Below are positions 43,065 through 51,751 of a stretch of DNA of 64,000 bases, piece by piece; position 1 is the stretch's first letter; every line of letters begins with the position of its first letter. The notes beneath the pieces were generated by a model that was not told the origin of the DNA, made no database searches, and worked only from the letters and a program-made list of their open reading frames with translations. The position numbers and the translations under genes are program-made. Source of the DNA: Hymenobacter perfusus (GTDB lineage Bacteria; Bacteroidota; Bacteroidia; Cytophagales; Hymenobacteraceae); the NCBI RefSeq assembly GCF_003944765.1, contig NZ_RWIU01000006.1, positions 1 through 64,000 on the forward strand. Reading direction: 5' to 3'.

Positions 43065-43667
43065 ATGCGCCCTACCATCACCGAAGACGTCATCACGCTC
43101 CGCAGCCCGGTGCTGGCGAATATGTCGGACGACGAGTTCTTCGACTTCTGCCAGCTGAACGCCGACCTGCGCATCGAGCGGACGGCCCAACACGAGATTT
43201 TAATTATGTCACCCACTGGCAGCCGCTCCGGCAAACGCAACGCCCGCCTGACCGGGCAACTGTACAGTTGGTTTGCTCAGCACGAGCACCTGGGGGAAGT
43301 GTTCGACTCCAACACCGGCTTCACCCTCCCCGATGGCTCCGTGTTGTCGCCGGATGCGTCCTGGGTTTCGGCCGCCAAATGGAACGCCCTGACGCCCGCG
43401 CAGCAGGATAAGTTTGCGCCCGTGTGCCCGGAGTTCGTGGTGGAGCTGAAATCGGCCACCGACTCGCTCAAGACCTTACAAGCCAAAATGCTGGACTACC
43501 TCCGCAACGGCGTACAGCTGGCCTGGCTGCTCAACCCCGAAACCGAAACGGCCTACCTCTACCGCCCCGGCCAGTCAGAGCCCGAAACTGTGCAGGGCTT
43601 TGATAACGAGCTAGCCGGCGAACCGGTACTGCCCGGCTTCCGGCTGCGCCTCTCGGAATTACGATAA
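43065..43667 (+). CDS. Uma2 family (DUF820) endonuclease-like protein
   Basis: A 200-residue protein of the Uma2 family with a PD-(D/E)xK-like fold. LIMSPTGSRSGKRNARLTGQ is followed by SVLSPDASWVSAAKW (Asp of the nuclease core) and PEFVVELKSATDSLKTLQ (E-x-K). The C-terminus has VQLAWLLNPETETAYLYRPG. Uma2 proteins are numerous in Bacteroidota and Cyanobacteria; no substrate is established. It stands alone before the repeat region at 43.7 kb. Confidence 0.88.
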   Translation: MRPTITEDVITLRSPVLANMSDDEFFDFCQLNADLRIERTAQHEILIMSPTGSRSGKRNARLTGQLYSWFAQHEHLGEVFDSNTGFTLPDGSVLSPDASWVSAAKWNALTPAQQDKFAPVCPEFVVELKSATDSLKTLQAKMLDYLRNGVQLAWLLNPETETAYLYRPGQSEPETVQGFDNELAGEPVLPGFRLRLSELR

Positions 43668-43689
43668 CCTATGCAGGAACTTACGCTCA

Positions 43690-43813
43690 GCGTTCCGGTC
43701 CGGCGGGCGTAGCCCGTCGGGCCGGTTGAAGGTAGCTGACACCCGCCCGACAACGGAACAACGTCAGCACGCGGCAACCGGCCCGACGGGCTATGCCCGC
43801 CGGACCGGAACGC
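43690..43813. repeat. 39-base inverted repeat element
   Basis: Arms 43690-43728 and 43775-43813 are inverted repeats with a single mismatch, extremely G+C-rich (for example CCGTCGGGCCGGTTG). The 46-base spacer contains a smaller pair (GCTGAC and GTCAGC). It lies between a plus-strand Uma2 gene and the minus-strand pentapeptide gene, and directly before the 21-bp tandem repeat. Confidence 0.9.
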
Positions 43814-43817
43814 CCTT

Positions 43818-44133
43818 CTTTCAACTCGATAGCAGCCATTGTGAGCCGGTCAGATGCCATTGCGCGTAAGTCACGAGGCATTGTCACCCCCTTCATTGGC
43901 TCTTGTCACGCGGGCAGCGGCCATTGCCACCTCGTCAATAGGCTTTGCCACCTCGCCAGTGTTCATTGCCACTAGGTCAGAAGCTCTTGCCACCCCGTCA
44001 GTGCCCATTGCCACTAGGTCAGTACCCATTGTCACCCCGTCAGAGCGCAATGTCACTCGGTCAGAACGCATTGCCACCCGGCCACCAGCCCTTGCCAACC
44101 CGTCAGCAGCTTATGACACTCGGGCAACAGGCC
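43818..44133. repeat. Degenerate 21-bp tandem repeat, about 15 units
   Basis: Units anchored on TTG recur at 43839, 43860, 43881, 43903, 43924, 43945, 43966, 43987, 44008, 44029, 44050, 44071, 44092 and 44113. Spacing is exactly 21 except one 22-base step at 43881-43903. The consensus is roughly TTGCCACYMSGTCAGNRCCCA, with CAC and GTCAG best conserved. Both strands have open frames reading heptapeptides: plus-strand SVPIATR/SERIATR-type units and minus-strand TDxVAMG/SDxVTMG-type units. Whether any frame is translated is unknown; the frame shift at the 22-base step breaks a single long reading frame. Confidence 0.88.
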
Positions 44134-44148
44134 CTCCGGCGAAGTCTG

Positions 44149-44520
44149 TTAGGTGCAATGAATCCAGTTATCGAAATCCTCCTGCCCACTGTCTTGCCCA
44201 TAAGCTGAATTATGGCTGAAGACGAAGCCATCAACAACTGCGTGCTGAAATCGAGTGCTTTCGATAGTGCAGCCAGTTACGACAGCCTTCGTCAGGTTGG
44301 CATATCTGAAATCTGCCGTTTTCAAGCAACACTCAATAAACTGACAATTGGATAAGTCAGAGCTAACGAACAGCACTTCCATCCAACAGCGCCTAAAGAC
44401 AGCTCCACTGAGCACGACATTACTAAAATCCTCTTCGGTACTCAGTTCTATAAACTCGAAGTGGCGTTGGCCGTTACGGTAGGCCTCCAACAGTTGGCTT
44501 TTTGAAATTATATCGTCCAT
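44149..44520 (-). CDS. Pentapeptide-repeat protein
   Basis: A 123-residue protein with pentapeptide-like units of the A(D/N)Lxx type: FSNVVLSGAVFRRC, SDLSNCQFIECCLKTADFRY, ANLTKAVVTGCTIE and STRFQHAVVDGF. Such chains form right-handed quadrilateral beta-helices. It is less G+C-rich than its neighbours. It converges with the tandem repeat region. No function can be assigned. Confidence 0.75.
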   Translation of the reverse strand: MDDIISKSQLLEAYRNGQRHFEFIELSTEEDFSNVVLSGAVFRRCWMEVLFVSSDLSNCQFIECCLKTADFRYANLTKAVVTGCTIESTRFQHAVVDGFVFSHNSAYGQDSGQEDFDNWIHCT

Positions 44521-44677
44521 ATAAATATTATTCAGGCCAGAGCACTTGACTTATTGCCAGCAGGCGCCTAGCAAATATTAAAGATAGAGCACTCCCCAAC
44601 AATCCGCCCCGCGCTACCCCGCCGGGGCTTTTTTTGTACCTTCACCCCTCCAATTCCACCCACTTTGCCCTGCGCGT

Positions 44678-47600
44678 ATGCACCCAGCTCCCGTAGCTCC
44701 CTATAAGCCTCAGAACCACGTCCGCATCGTCACGGCCGCTGCCTTGTTTGATGGGCACGACGCCGCCATCAACATCATGCGCCGCATCATCCAGAGCAGC
44801 GGCGCCGAAGTAATTCACCTCGGCCACAACCGCTCGGTGCAGGAAATCGTGGACTGCGCCATTCAGGAAGATGCCCAGGCCATTGCCATTACCTCCTACC
44901 AGGGCGGCCACAACGAGTACTTCAAGTACATGTATGACCTGCTCCAGGAGCGCGGCGCGGGGCACGTCAAAATCTTCGGCGGCGGCGGCGGCGTCATTCT
45001 GCCCACCGAAATTGCCGAGCTGCAAGGCTACGGCATCACCCGCATCTACTCCCCCGACGACGGCCGCGCCCTCGGCCTCCAGGGCATGATCAACGATTTG
45101 CTCCAGCAGTCGGACTTTCCCACCGGCCAGCACCTCAACGGCGAGGTGAAGCACGTGAAAGACAAAGACGCCCGCAGCATCGGCCGCCTCATTTCCGCCG
45201 CCGAAAACTTCCCCGAGGAGTTTGAGCGCGTGAAAGGCCAGCTGGTGGCGGAGTTTCAGCAGAGCGAAAATGGAGCCGATACCACTAACTCCCAAACGCC
45301 TACCCTCACCCCCTCACACCCTACCACCACTCCCATCCTCGGTATCACCGGCACCGGCGGCGCGGGTAAGTCGAGCCTCGTGGATGAGCTGGTGCGGCGG
45401 TTCCTGATGGACTTCCCCGAGAAAACCATTGCCATCATCTCCGTTGACCCCAGTAAGCGCAAAACCGGCGGGGCGTTGCTCGGCGACCGTATCCGGATGA
45501 ATGCCATCAACTCCCCCCGGGTGTACATGCGCAGCCTGGCCACCCGCCAGAGCAACCTGGCCCTGAGCAAGTACGTGCAGGACGCCGTGGACGTGGTAAA
45601 AGCCGCCGGCTTCGACCTGATCATCCTCGAAACCTCCGGCATCGGCCAGTCCGACACCGAAATCATCGAGCACTCCGACGCCAGCCTCTACGTGATGACG
45701 CCCGAGTACGGGGCGGCCACCCAGCTGGAGAAAATCGACATGCTCGATTTCGCCGACGTCATTGCCCTCAACAAGTTCGACAAGCGCGGCGCCCTCGACG
45801 CCCTCCGCGACGTGCGCAAGCAGTACCAGCGCAACCACGGCCACTGGGATAAACAGCTGGATTCGATGCCCGTGTTCGGGACCATTGCCTCGCAGTTCAA
45901 CGACCCGGGCATGAACCGCCTGTACCGCGCCGTGCTTTCTACCGTAGAAGCCCGGACCGGCGTGCCCTTCGCCTCCCACCTCGAAACCTCCCAGGAGGAT
46001 TCGGAGAAAATTTACATCATTCCGCCGCACCGCACGCGGTATTTGTCTGAAATTGCCGAAACCAACCGCCAGTATGACCAGTGGGTTCAAAAACAAGCTG
46101 ACGTTGCTCAGCAGCTCTATGGAATCCGACAAGCCGTCGGAGCCGTTGAAAGCCTCGGAAACACCGCCCCTGGCGGATCTGGCAGCGGGCACGGCAGCCA
46201 CGCACCCGGAGCAGGAAGCCTCGTGGCCGGCCTGGAGAGCACCTTCCAGGAAATCAAGCTCCGTCTGGATGGGCAAAATTGGAAGCTCCTGGAGACCTGG
46301 CCGCAGAAGGTAGCCGCCTACAAAGCCCCCGAGTTCATCTTTAAGGTGCGCGACAAGGAAATCCGCATCCAGACGCACACCACCAGCCTCTCCCAGCAGC
46401 AGATTCCTAAGATTTCTCTGCCCCGCTACACCGCCTGGGGCGATTTGCTGAAGTGGCAGCTCCAGGAAAACGTGCCCGGCGAGTTCCCCTACACGGCCGG
46501 CGTGTTCCCCTTCAAGCGCGAGGGCGAAGACCCCACCCGCATGTTTGCCGGCGAAGGTGGCCCCGAGCGCACCAACCGCCGCTTCCACTACGTGAGCATG
46601 GGCCTGCCCGCCAAGCGCCTGAGCACGGCCTTCGATTCGGTAACGCTCTACGGCGAAGACCCCGACCACCGGCCCGACATCTACGGCAAAATTGGCAACA
46701 GCGGCGTGAGCGTGTGCAGCCTCGACGACGCCAAGAAGCTCTACTCCGGCTTCAACCTGGCCGACCCGATGACATCGGTGTCGATGACCATCAACGGCCC
46801 CGCCGCCACCATTGCCGCCTTCTTCATGAACGCGGCCATTGACCAGCAGTGCGAGCTGTACATCAAGGAAAACGGACTGGAAGACGAGGTTAGCCAGAAG
46901 ATTGAGGCCATTTACCAAGAGCTAGGCCAGCCCCGCCCCCGTTACCAGGGCGAGCTGCCCCAGGGCAACGACGGCCTGGGCCTCATGCTATTGGGCGTAA
47001 CCGGCGACCAAGTGCTGCCCCAGGACGTGTACCTCGCCATCAAAACCCGCACCCTGAGCCAGGTGCGCGGCACCGTGCAGGCCGATATCCTGAAGGAAGA
47101 CCAGGCCCAGAACACCTGCATCTTCAGCACCGAGTTCAGCCTGCGCCTGATGGGCGACGTGCAGCAGTACTTCATCACCAACAAGGTGCGGAACTTCTAC
47201 TCCGTCTCCATTTCGGGGTACCACATTGCCGAGGCCGGGGCCAACCCCATTACTCAGCTGGCCCTCACGCTCAGCAACGGCTTCACGTTTGTGGAGTACT
47301 ACGTGAGCCGGGGCATGAACGTGAACGACTTCGCCCCCAACCTCTCGTTCTTCTTCTCCAACGGCATCGACCCCGAGTACGCCGTCATCGGCCGCGTGGC
47401 GCGCCGCATCTGGGCCAAGGCCATGAAGCTCAAGTACGGCGCCGACGCCCGGAGCCAGATGCTGAAGTACCACATCCAGACCAGCGGCCGGAGCCTGCAC
47501 GCGCAGGAAATCGACTTCAACGATATCCGTACCACGTTGCAGGCCCTCTACGCCATCTACGACAACTGCAACTCCCTGCACACCAACGCCTACGACGAGG

Positions 47601-48166
47601 CCATTACCACGCCCACCGAGGCCTCGGTGCGTCGGGCCATGGCCATCCAGCTTATCATCAACCGGGAACTGGGTCTGGCCAAAAACGAAAACCCGCTGCA
47701 AGGCTCCTTCATCATCGAGGAGCTGACCGACCTGGTGGAAGAAGCCGTCCTCACCGAATTCGACCGGATTACGGAGCGCGGCGGCGTGCTGGGGGCCATG
47801 GAAACCATGTACCAGCGCGGCAAGATTCAGGAGGAAAGCATGCACTACGAGATGCTCAAGCACACGGGCGAGTATCCCATCATCGGGGTGAACACCTTCC
47901 TCTCTTCCTCCGGCTCCCCCACGGTGGTACCCGCCGAGGTAATCCGCGCCACGGAGGAGGAAAAGCAGTACCAGATTACGATGCTCCAGGCCCTGCACGC
48001 CCGCAACCACGCCACCACCGAGCAGCGCCTGAAGCAGCTGCAGCAAGTGGCCGTGGCCAACGGCAACCTCTTCGAGGCCCTCATGGAAACCGCCAAGTTC
48101 TGCTCCCTGGGGCAGATTACGAATGCGCTGTTTGAGGTTGGGGGGCAGTATAGAAGGAATATGTAG
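44678..48166 (+). CDS. icmF: Fused isobutyryl-CoA/methylmalonyl-CoA mutase (IcmF)
   Basis: A 1162-residue fusion of a B12-binding domain (about 14-150; LFDGHDAAINIMRR, ITSYQGGHNEYF), a MeaB-like G-protein chaperone (about 220-500; GITGTGGAGKSSLVDEL, SVDPSKRKTGGALLGDR, LNKFDKRGALDAL) and a mutase TIM-barrel domain (from about 570; PYTAGVFPFKREGEDPTRMF). IcmF isomerises isobutyryl-CoA and n-butyryl-CoA with adenosylcobalamin; the G domain guards cofactor loading. Two low-complexity linkers are notable: a Thr/Pro-rich one near 200-215 and a Gly/Ser/Ala-rich one near 500-520. No cobalamin riboswitch was recognised upstream. Confidence 0.95.
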   Translation: MHPAPVAPYKPQNHVRIVTAAALFDGHDAAINIMRRIIQSSGAEVIHLGHNRSVQEIVDCAIQEDAQAIAITSYQGGHNEYFKYMYDLLQERGAGHVKIFGGGGGVILPTEIAELQGYGITRIYSPDDGRALGLQGMINDLLQQSDFPTGQHLNGEVKHVKDKDARSIGRLISAAENFPEEFERVKGQLVAEFQQSENGADTTNSQTPTLTPSHPTTTPILGITGTGGAGKSSLVDELVRRFLMDFPEKTIAIISVDPSKRKTGGALLGDRIRMNAINSPRVYMRSLATRQSNLALSKYVQDAVDVVKAAGFDLIILETSGIGQSDTEIIEHSDASLYVMTPEYGAATQLEKIDMLDFADVIALNKFDKRGALDALRDVRKQYQRNHGHWDKQLDSMPVFGTIASQFNDPGMNRLYRAVLSTVEARTGVPFASHLETSQEDSEKIYIIPPHRTRYLSEIAETNRQYDQWVQKQADVAQQLYGIRQAVGAVESLGNTAPGGSGSGHGSHAPGAGSLVAGLESTFQEIKLRLDGQNWKLLETWPQKVAAYKAPEFIFKVRDKEIRIQTHTTSLSQQQIPKISLPRYTAWGDLLKWQLQENVPGEFPYTAGVFPFKREGEDPTRMFAGEGGPERTNRRFHYVSMGLPAKRLSTAFDSVTLYGEDPDHRPDIYGKIGNSGVSVCSLDDAKKLYSGFNLADPMTSVSMTINGPAATIAAFFMNAAIDQQCELYIKENGLEDEVSQKIEAIYQELGQPRPRYQGELPQGNDGLGLMLLGVTGDQVLPQDVYLAIKTRTLSQVRGTVQADILKEDQAQNTCIFSTEFSLRLMGDVQQYFITNKVRNFYSVSISGYHIAEAGANPITQLALTLSNGFTFVEYYVSRGMNVNDFAPNLSFFFSNGIDPEYAVIGRVARRIWAKAMKLKYGADARSQMLKYHIQTSGRSLHAQEIDFNDIRTTLQALYAIYDNCNSLHTNAYDEAITTPTEASVRRAMAIQLIINRELGLAKNENPLQGSFIIEELTDLVEEAVLTEFDRITERGGVLGAMETMYQRGKIQEESMHYEMLKHTGEYPIIGVNTFLSSSGSPTVVPAEVIRATEEEKQYQITMLQALHARNHATTEQRLKQLQQVAVANGNLFEALMETAKFCSLGQITNALFEVGGQYRRNM

Positions 48167-48199
48167 AGTATATCAAATATATTGCACCTAGGAACCTAT

Positions 48200-48246
48200 G
48201 AGGTGCTAGTTACTATGCCATCAGTTAGTGACTAGCACCTCTTTTT
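48200..48246 (+). terminator. Rho-independent terminator after icmF
   Basis: GAGGTGCTAGT (48200-48210) pairs with ACTAGCACCTC (48231-48241), followed by a six-T run. The sequence just upstream already turns A+T-rich, so this hairpin marks the left border of the foreign-looking segment. Confidence 0.85.
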
Positions 48247-48277
48247 TATGGTTAAACCCTAAAAATAACAAAGTAAA

Positions 48278-49075
48278 ATGCCCATAAACGGTATAAATAT
48301 CACGAATGATCATCCTCGCATCATATGTCATGTAGATGAGTTCAGCGACTGTATTAAAGAAAAAATAAAGACCAATCTACAGAATATATTTCATGGCTCA
48401 GAAGCGGTAAAAAACAGACCAAATTATCATACGTATACAAATACATTGAAATGCTTTTTCGATAGATACAAGGATAAAAGCAACGAAACCAAGAAAGGAA
48501 TGATAGGCGAGCTATTAGCACATATACTAATTAGCGACACACTATCAAACCTTCGAACTATATCTATTTATAAAAACAAAGAAGAGAGAAGCATCAAGAA
48601 AGGTTTCGACATTGTCTATATTGACAATAAAAATTCATTATGGTATTCAGAAGTAAAGTCAGGAGATAGTGCAGGTGCTAGCGCTGACAATTACAATTTT
48701 GAACTTCTCACAAGGGCTATCAATGGCATCACAGATATGTTTGATAGCAAAAGAGAATCCTTATGGGAAAGCGCAATCATTGATGCTTATATGACAATAG
48801 ATTCAGAATCACAAATTAGCGTACAAGATCTTTTAACAGGAAACTCGCCTATGAGCAACAATGAAAATGATATGCCTAGAAATGCAATATTAGTGTCTGT
48901 ACTTTATCATGACGTCAAGGAAAGAATGACACAAGAATCACTTAACAAGCTGTGGAAAAACCTAAGTAGTCGACCTAGCATTGCCAGTGCAATCATATTC
49001 TCAATACAAAAAAGCACATTGAAGAAAGTAGAAGATTTCCTAAAATCAGAAGCAGGTATCACAGATGGACACTAA
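48278..49075 (+). CDS. hamA: HamA-like (DUF1837) predicted nuclease, Hachiman-type defence
   Basis: A 265-residue soluble protein. The core fits the PD-(D/E)xK-like DUF1837/HamA family: KKGMIGELLAHILI (Glu78), KKGFDIVYIDNKN (Asp111) and LWYSEVKSGDSAGA (Glu125, Lys127), then a helix with NYNFELLTRAINGITDMF. In Hachiman systems HamA is the nuclease that HamB restrains until DNA damage or phage replication is sensed. It overlaps the helicase gene by 11 bases, indicating translational coupling. Its base composition is very A+T-rich, unlike all nearby genes, which indicates recent transfer. The family call rests on motifs and partner; a search was not possible. Confidence 0.78.
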   Translation: MPINGINITNDHPRIICHVDEFSDCIKEKIKTNLQNIFHGSEAVKNRPNYHTYTNTLKCFFDRYKDKSNETKKGMIGELLAHILISDTLSNLRTISIYKNKEERSIKKGFDIVYIDNKNSLWYSEVKSGDSAGASADNYNFELLTRAINGITDMFDSKRESLWESAIIDAYMTIDSESQISVQDLLTGNSPMSNNENDMPRNAILVSVLYHDVKERMTQESLNKLWKNLSSRPSIASAIIFSIQKSTLKKVEDFLKSEAGITDGH

Positions 49076-51530
49076 TTCCCTTAACATCGCAAGAATCCGA
49101 AGAAATATCAGTAACACTATTTTTGAAACAGCTTATAATAAATTAATATCAAATCAAATAGAACAATTGATTAATAATGAAAAAAAACTTTTACTAAAAT
49201 CCGCAATAATATTTCTTAATACACTCGACGAGAGCTTAGAAAAGCTAGGATACAGAATTATATTATCATACTGTAATCAATCCAATGATTACAAACCGTT
49301 ATATGACGTGGCTCTAAACAAAGGATACATACCAGTTGCTAAATATATTGAATTAAATTTTCTTAAAACCGATAGATCTGACAATAGCTTCTTCAATACT
49401 CTTCTATCATCCTATAAAGAAAATTATTCTCGCAATGGTGTTTACCTGTCGGAAGGTCAGCAAGAGTTAGTTGACTTTGTTGATTCAACCGAAGGCGACT
49501 TTGTATTGGTTGCACCCACCTCTTACGGGAAATCAGAAATAATCATAGATAAGGTAAAGAAGAATAAATCTAAAAAAGTCTGCGTAATCGTTCCGACAAA
49601 ATCATTATTAGCGCAAACCAAACGACGTATAATCAATAATAATTTACACAATGAAATAAACAAAATAATTACTCATCCTGATATGTACTTAGATAATCAG
49701 GAAAGCTTTATTGCTATTCTTACTCAGGAGAGGTTATTGAGGTTAACACAAAAATTTCCTGATTTCACACTCGACCTTCTTCTCGTAGACGAAGCGCATA
49801 ATTTATTAAAAGGAGATGACAGAGCAATCTTGCTAGCCCAAGTTTTATTAATTACAAGGAAGAGAAACCCGAATTCTATTATTAATTTTTTCTCCCCATT
49901 CATAGCAAACAATCATAGCTTAGAATCCCCATACTCATCTAAACAACTATCCTACAAGAAGACTGAAGAGTTCATAAAGATAGAGAAATATTTCTCCATT
50001 GACGTTCAAAATAATGGACATCTAGAACTCTATGACCAGTTCACAAATAAATTTATTTCAATAACGAAATTCAATAAAACCAGCGATTTAGAATTCGTTA
50101 ATACTTACAAAGCAACTAAAAATATTGTATATATAAATAAACCACGAGATATAGAAAATTTCTCAATAAAAGCATCACAAATAGAGCCATATAATGTCTT
50201 GAACAAATTCATTAATGAACTAATAGCATCAATTACAGAGTATGTACACCCCGAATATTACCTTATTGATTGCATTAAGAATGGCGTAGTATATCACCAT
50301 GGATCGGTCCCCGACATTATTAGGTTGTATATAGAAAGCGCTTTCTCTCAGCAACAACATTTCGATTTTATTGTCACAAACTCAACTTTACTAGAAGGAG
50401 TAAATATTCCAGCAGATAAATTATTTATTCTATCACCTAAGATTGGCAATAGATACTTCACAAAATCAGAATTAAAAAATCTCGCAGGAAGGATATGTAG
50501 ATTTAGTGAAATCTTCAATACCTCAACAGGCAGTTTACAGCGCCTAGAACCATCAATATATTTTATCAAAGGACAATACGTTAGCAGCAAGGCAAACATC
50601 AATGGTTTTATCGAACGTTCATTAAGATCAGACCTGATAATCTCAGACAAAATTGACAATGTACTTCTAAAAGAACTTGACGATATAGAAGATTATGACG
50701 AGAAGTCTAAAGCAGCAGAGTCGTTAGAATACCTTGAAAACATCGAACCTAATACGGTTAAAAGTGACTCTATATTCTATGCCCAATCAACAATTGCGCA
50801 GTTATGCTACAAAAATAACGTACATGATTTCGACATAAAGAAAAACGAAGAATCTCTAAAGAAAAATTTAGCAGAAAATTTATTATTTGATATAAACACT
50901 TCTTCTTATTTAGTAAGAGCAATAACATTGCTTTTTACTAAAGACATTGATTTATTGGATGATAATTTCAAAAGAATGACTTCCCCTAGCGTTCAGCGAT
51001 ACTACACCATACTTTTGCAGTGGAAGGCGGACGCTCTATCATTTAGCCAGATGGTAGTATATCTAGCAAATTATTGGATATTATCTGACAACGCTTTAAT
51101 ATACGTAGGCAACAAATGGGGTGATATCAACCACGAGCAAAAACAAGGATCAAGAGGATATATAAATCTCACTCAAAAGACCTACAAGCAAATCATCAAC
51201 CTTGCCATCGTAAGAGTCAAAGAAGAATTTGACTATATAGATAATACTCTAGTTAAATATATTGAAATAATAAAAGAGCTAGGTCTTGTTGAAAATAACT
51301 TTTACAATCAAATAAAGTACGGCACTGACAATCAAACCATCATCTGCTTCATAAGAAACGGATTCACTATGGAGCTGGCACAAACACTTATAAAAGAAGT
51401 ATACCAAGATTATCTAACAATAGATCTTAGTAATGACACAGTTATTATAAACTCCGATATAACTCAAGCAATGATTGAAAATGGCGAGAATAGAATACTT
51501 ATCTTTGAAGTTAGATACCATATAAAATAA
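49065..51530 (+). CDS. hamB: HamB-like DEAH SF2 helicase, Hachiman-type defence
   Basis: An 821-residue protein. After a helical N-terminal part (1-125) comes an SF2 core: LSEGQQELVDFVDSTEGDF, P-loop APTSYGKS (150-157), VCVIVPTKSLLAQTKRRI, AILTQERLLRL, DEAH box VDEAHNLL (241-248), NFFSPFIANN, VVYHHGSVPDIIRLYIESAF, motif V TNSTLLEGVNIPA and motif VI ELKNLAGRICRF. This Ski2-like pattern, next to a DUF1837 gene, is that of HamB. The C-terminal 300 residues are helical and unassigned. HamB is thought to sense free DNA ends and release HamA. As A+T-rich as hamA. No other defence gene, integrase or toxin lies beside it. Confidence 0.82.
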   Translation: MDTNSLNIARIRRNISNTIFETAYNKLISNQIEQLINNEKKLLLKSAIIFLNTLDESLEKLGYRIILSYCNQSNDYKPLYDVALNKGYIPVAKYIELNFLKTDRSDNSFFNTLLSSYKENYSRNGVYLSEGQQELVDFVDSTEGDFVLVAPTSYGKSEIIIDKVKKNKSKKVCVIVPTKSLLAQTKRRIINNNLHNEINKIITHPDMYLDNQESFIAILTQERLLRLTQKFPDFTLDLLLVDEAHNLLKGDDRAILLAQVLLITRKRNPNSIINFFSPFIANNHSLESPYSSKQLSYKKTEEFIKIEKYFSIDVQNNGHLELYDQFTNKFISITKFNKTSDLEFVNTYKATKNIVYINKPRDIENFSIKASQIEPYNVLNKFINELIASITEYVHPEYYLIDCIKNGVVYHHGSVPDIIRLYIESAFSQQQHFDFIVTNSTLLEGVNIPADKLFILSPKIGNRYFTKSELKNLAGRICRFSEIFNTSTGSLQRLEPSIYFIKGQYVSSKANINGFIERSLRSDLIISDKIDNVLLKELDDIEDYDEKSKAAESLEYLENIEPNTVKSDSIFYAQSTIAQLCYKNNVHDFDIKKNEESLKKNLAENLLFDINTSSYLVRAITLLFTKDIDLLDDNFKRMTSPSVQRYYTILLQWKADALSFSQMVVYLANYWILSDNALIYVGNKWGDINHEQKQGSRGYINLTQKTYKQIINLAIVRVKEEFDYIDNTLVKYIEIIKELGLVENNFYNQIKYGTDNQTIICFIRNGFTMELAQTLIKEVYQDYLTIDLSNDTVIINSDITQAMIENGENRILIFEVRYHIK

Positions 51531-51751
51531 TAGCTATTCCCATCTAACGCGAATTTTGGCGCAGCAGTAACTCATAACTAGGCATAATGTGGAGGCTGCA
51601 CCCCCATTGTCGCAAAACGTCAAACCCCAAACCACGCCGCCAAGAGCAATCTGGGCGGCGTTTTCTATGCGCCAACTCCTGCGCCCCCAGAACTTTCGCC
51701 CCCGCCCCGGGTTAGCAACCCGTTCCCCTTCTCCCCCCAACAAGCAACCCC
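51531..51751 (+). other. Right border of the A+T-rich segment
   Basis: Composition returns to G+C-rich within about 50 bases of the helicase stop. No direct repeat, tRNA end or transposase was recognised at either border. The region includes the terminator at 51634. Confidence 0.5.
51634..51664 (+). terminator. Rho-independent terminator after the helicase gene
   Basis: ACGCCGCC pairs with GGCGGCGT around AAGAGCAATCTG, followed by TTT. Confidence 0.75.

Noticed and set aside
43818..44133. CRISPR array
   Set aside because: The period of 21 with partly conserved units and no fixed repeat/spacer alternation does not fit a CRISPR array, and no cas gene is present.
44600..44640. Terminator at CCCC-GCC-GGGG followed by a T run
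   Set aside because: The stem is only four bases and it lies on the plus strand with no plus-strand gene ending nearby; the T run may belong to the promoter region of icmF.
44500..44678. Cobalamin riboswitch upstream of icmF
   Set aside because: No B12-box-like sequence or extended conserved fold was visible in the leader.
45314..46918. A minus-strand open frame of 534 codons
   Set aside because: It is antisense to the IcmF gene and its translation is low-complexity, rich in Gly, Val and His, without motifs.
48166..48278. Direct repeats or an attachment site bordering the A+T-rich island
   Set aside because: CTAGG occurs near both borders but the match is too short to support a target duplication, and no integrase or tRNA is present.
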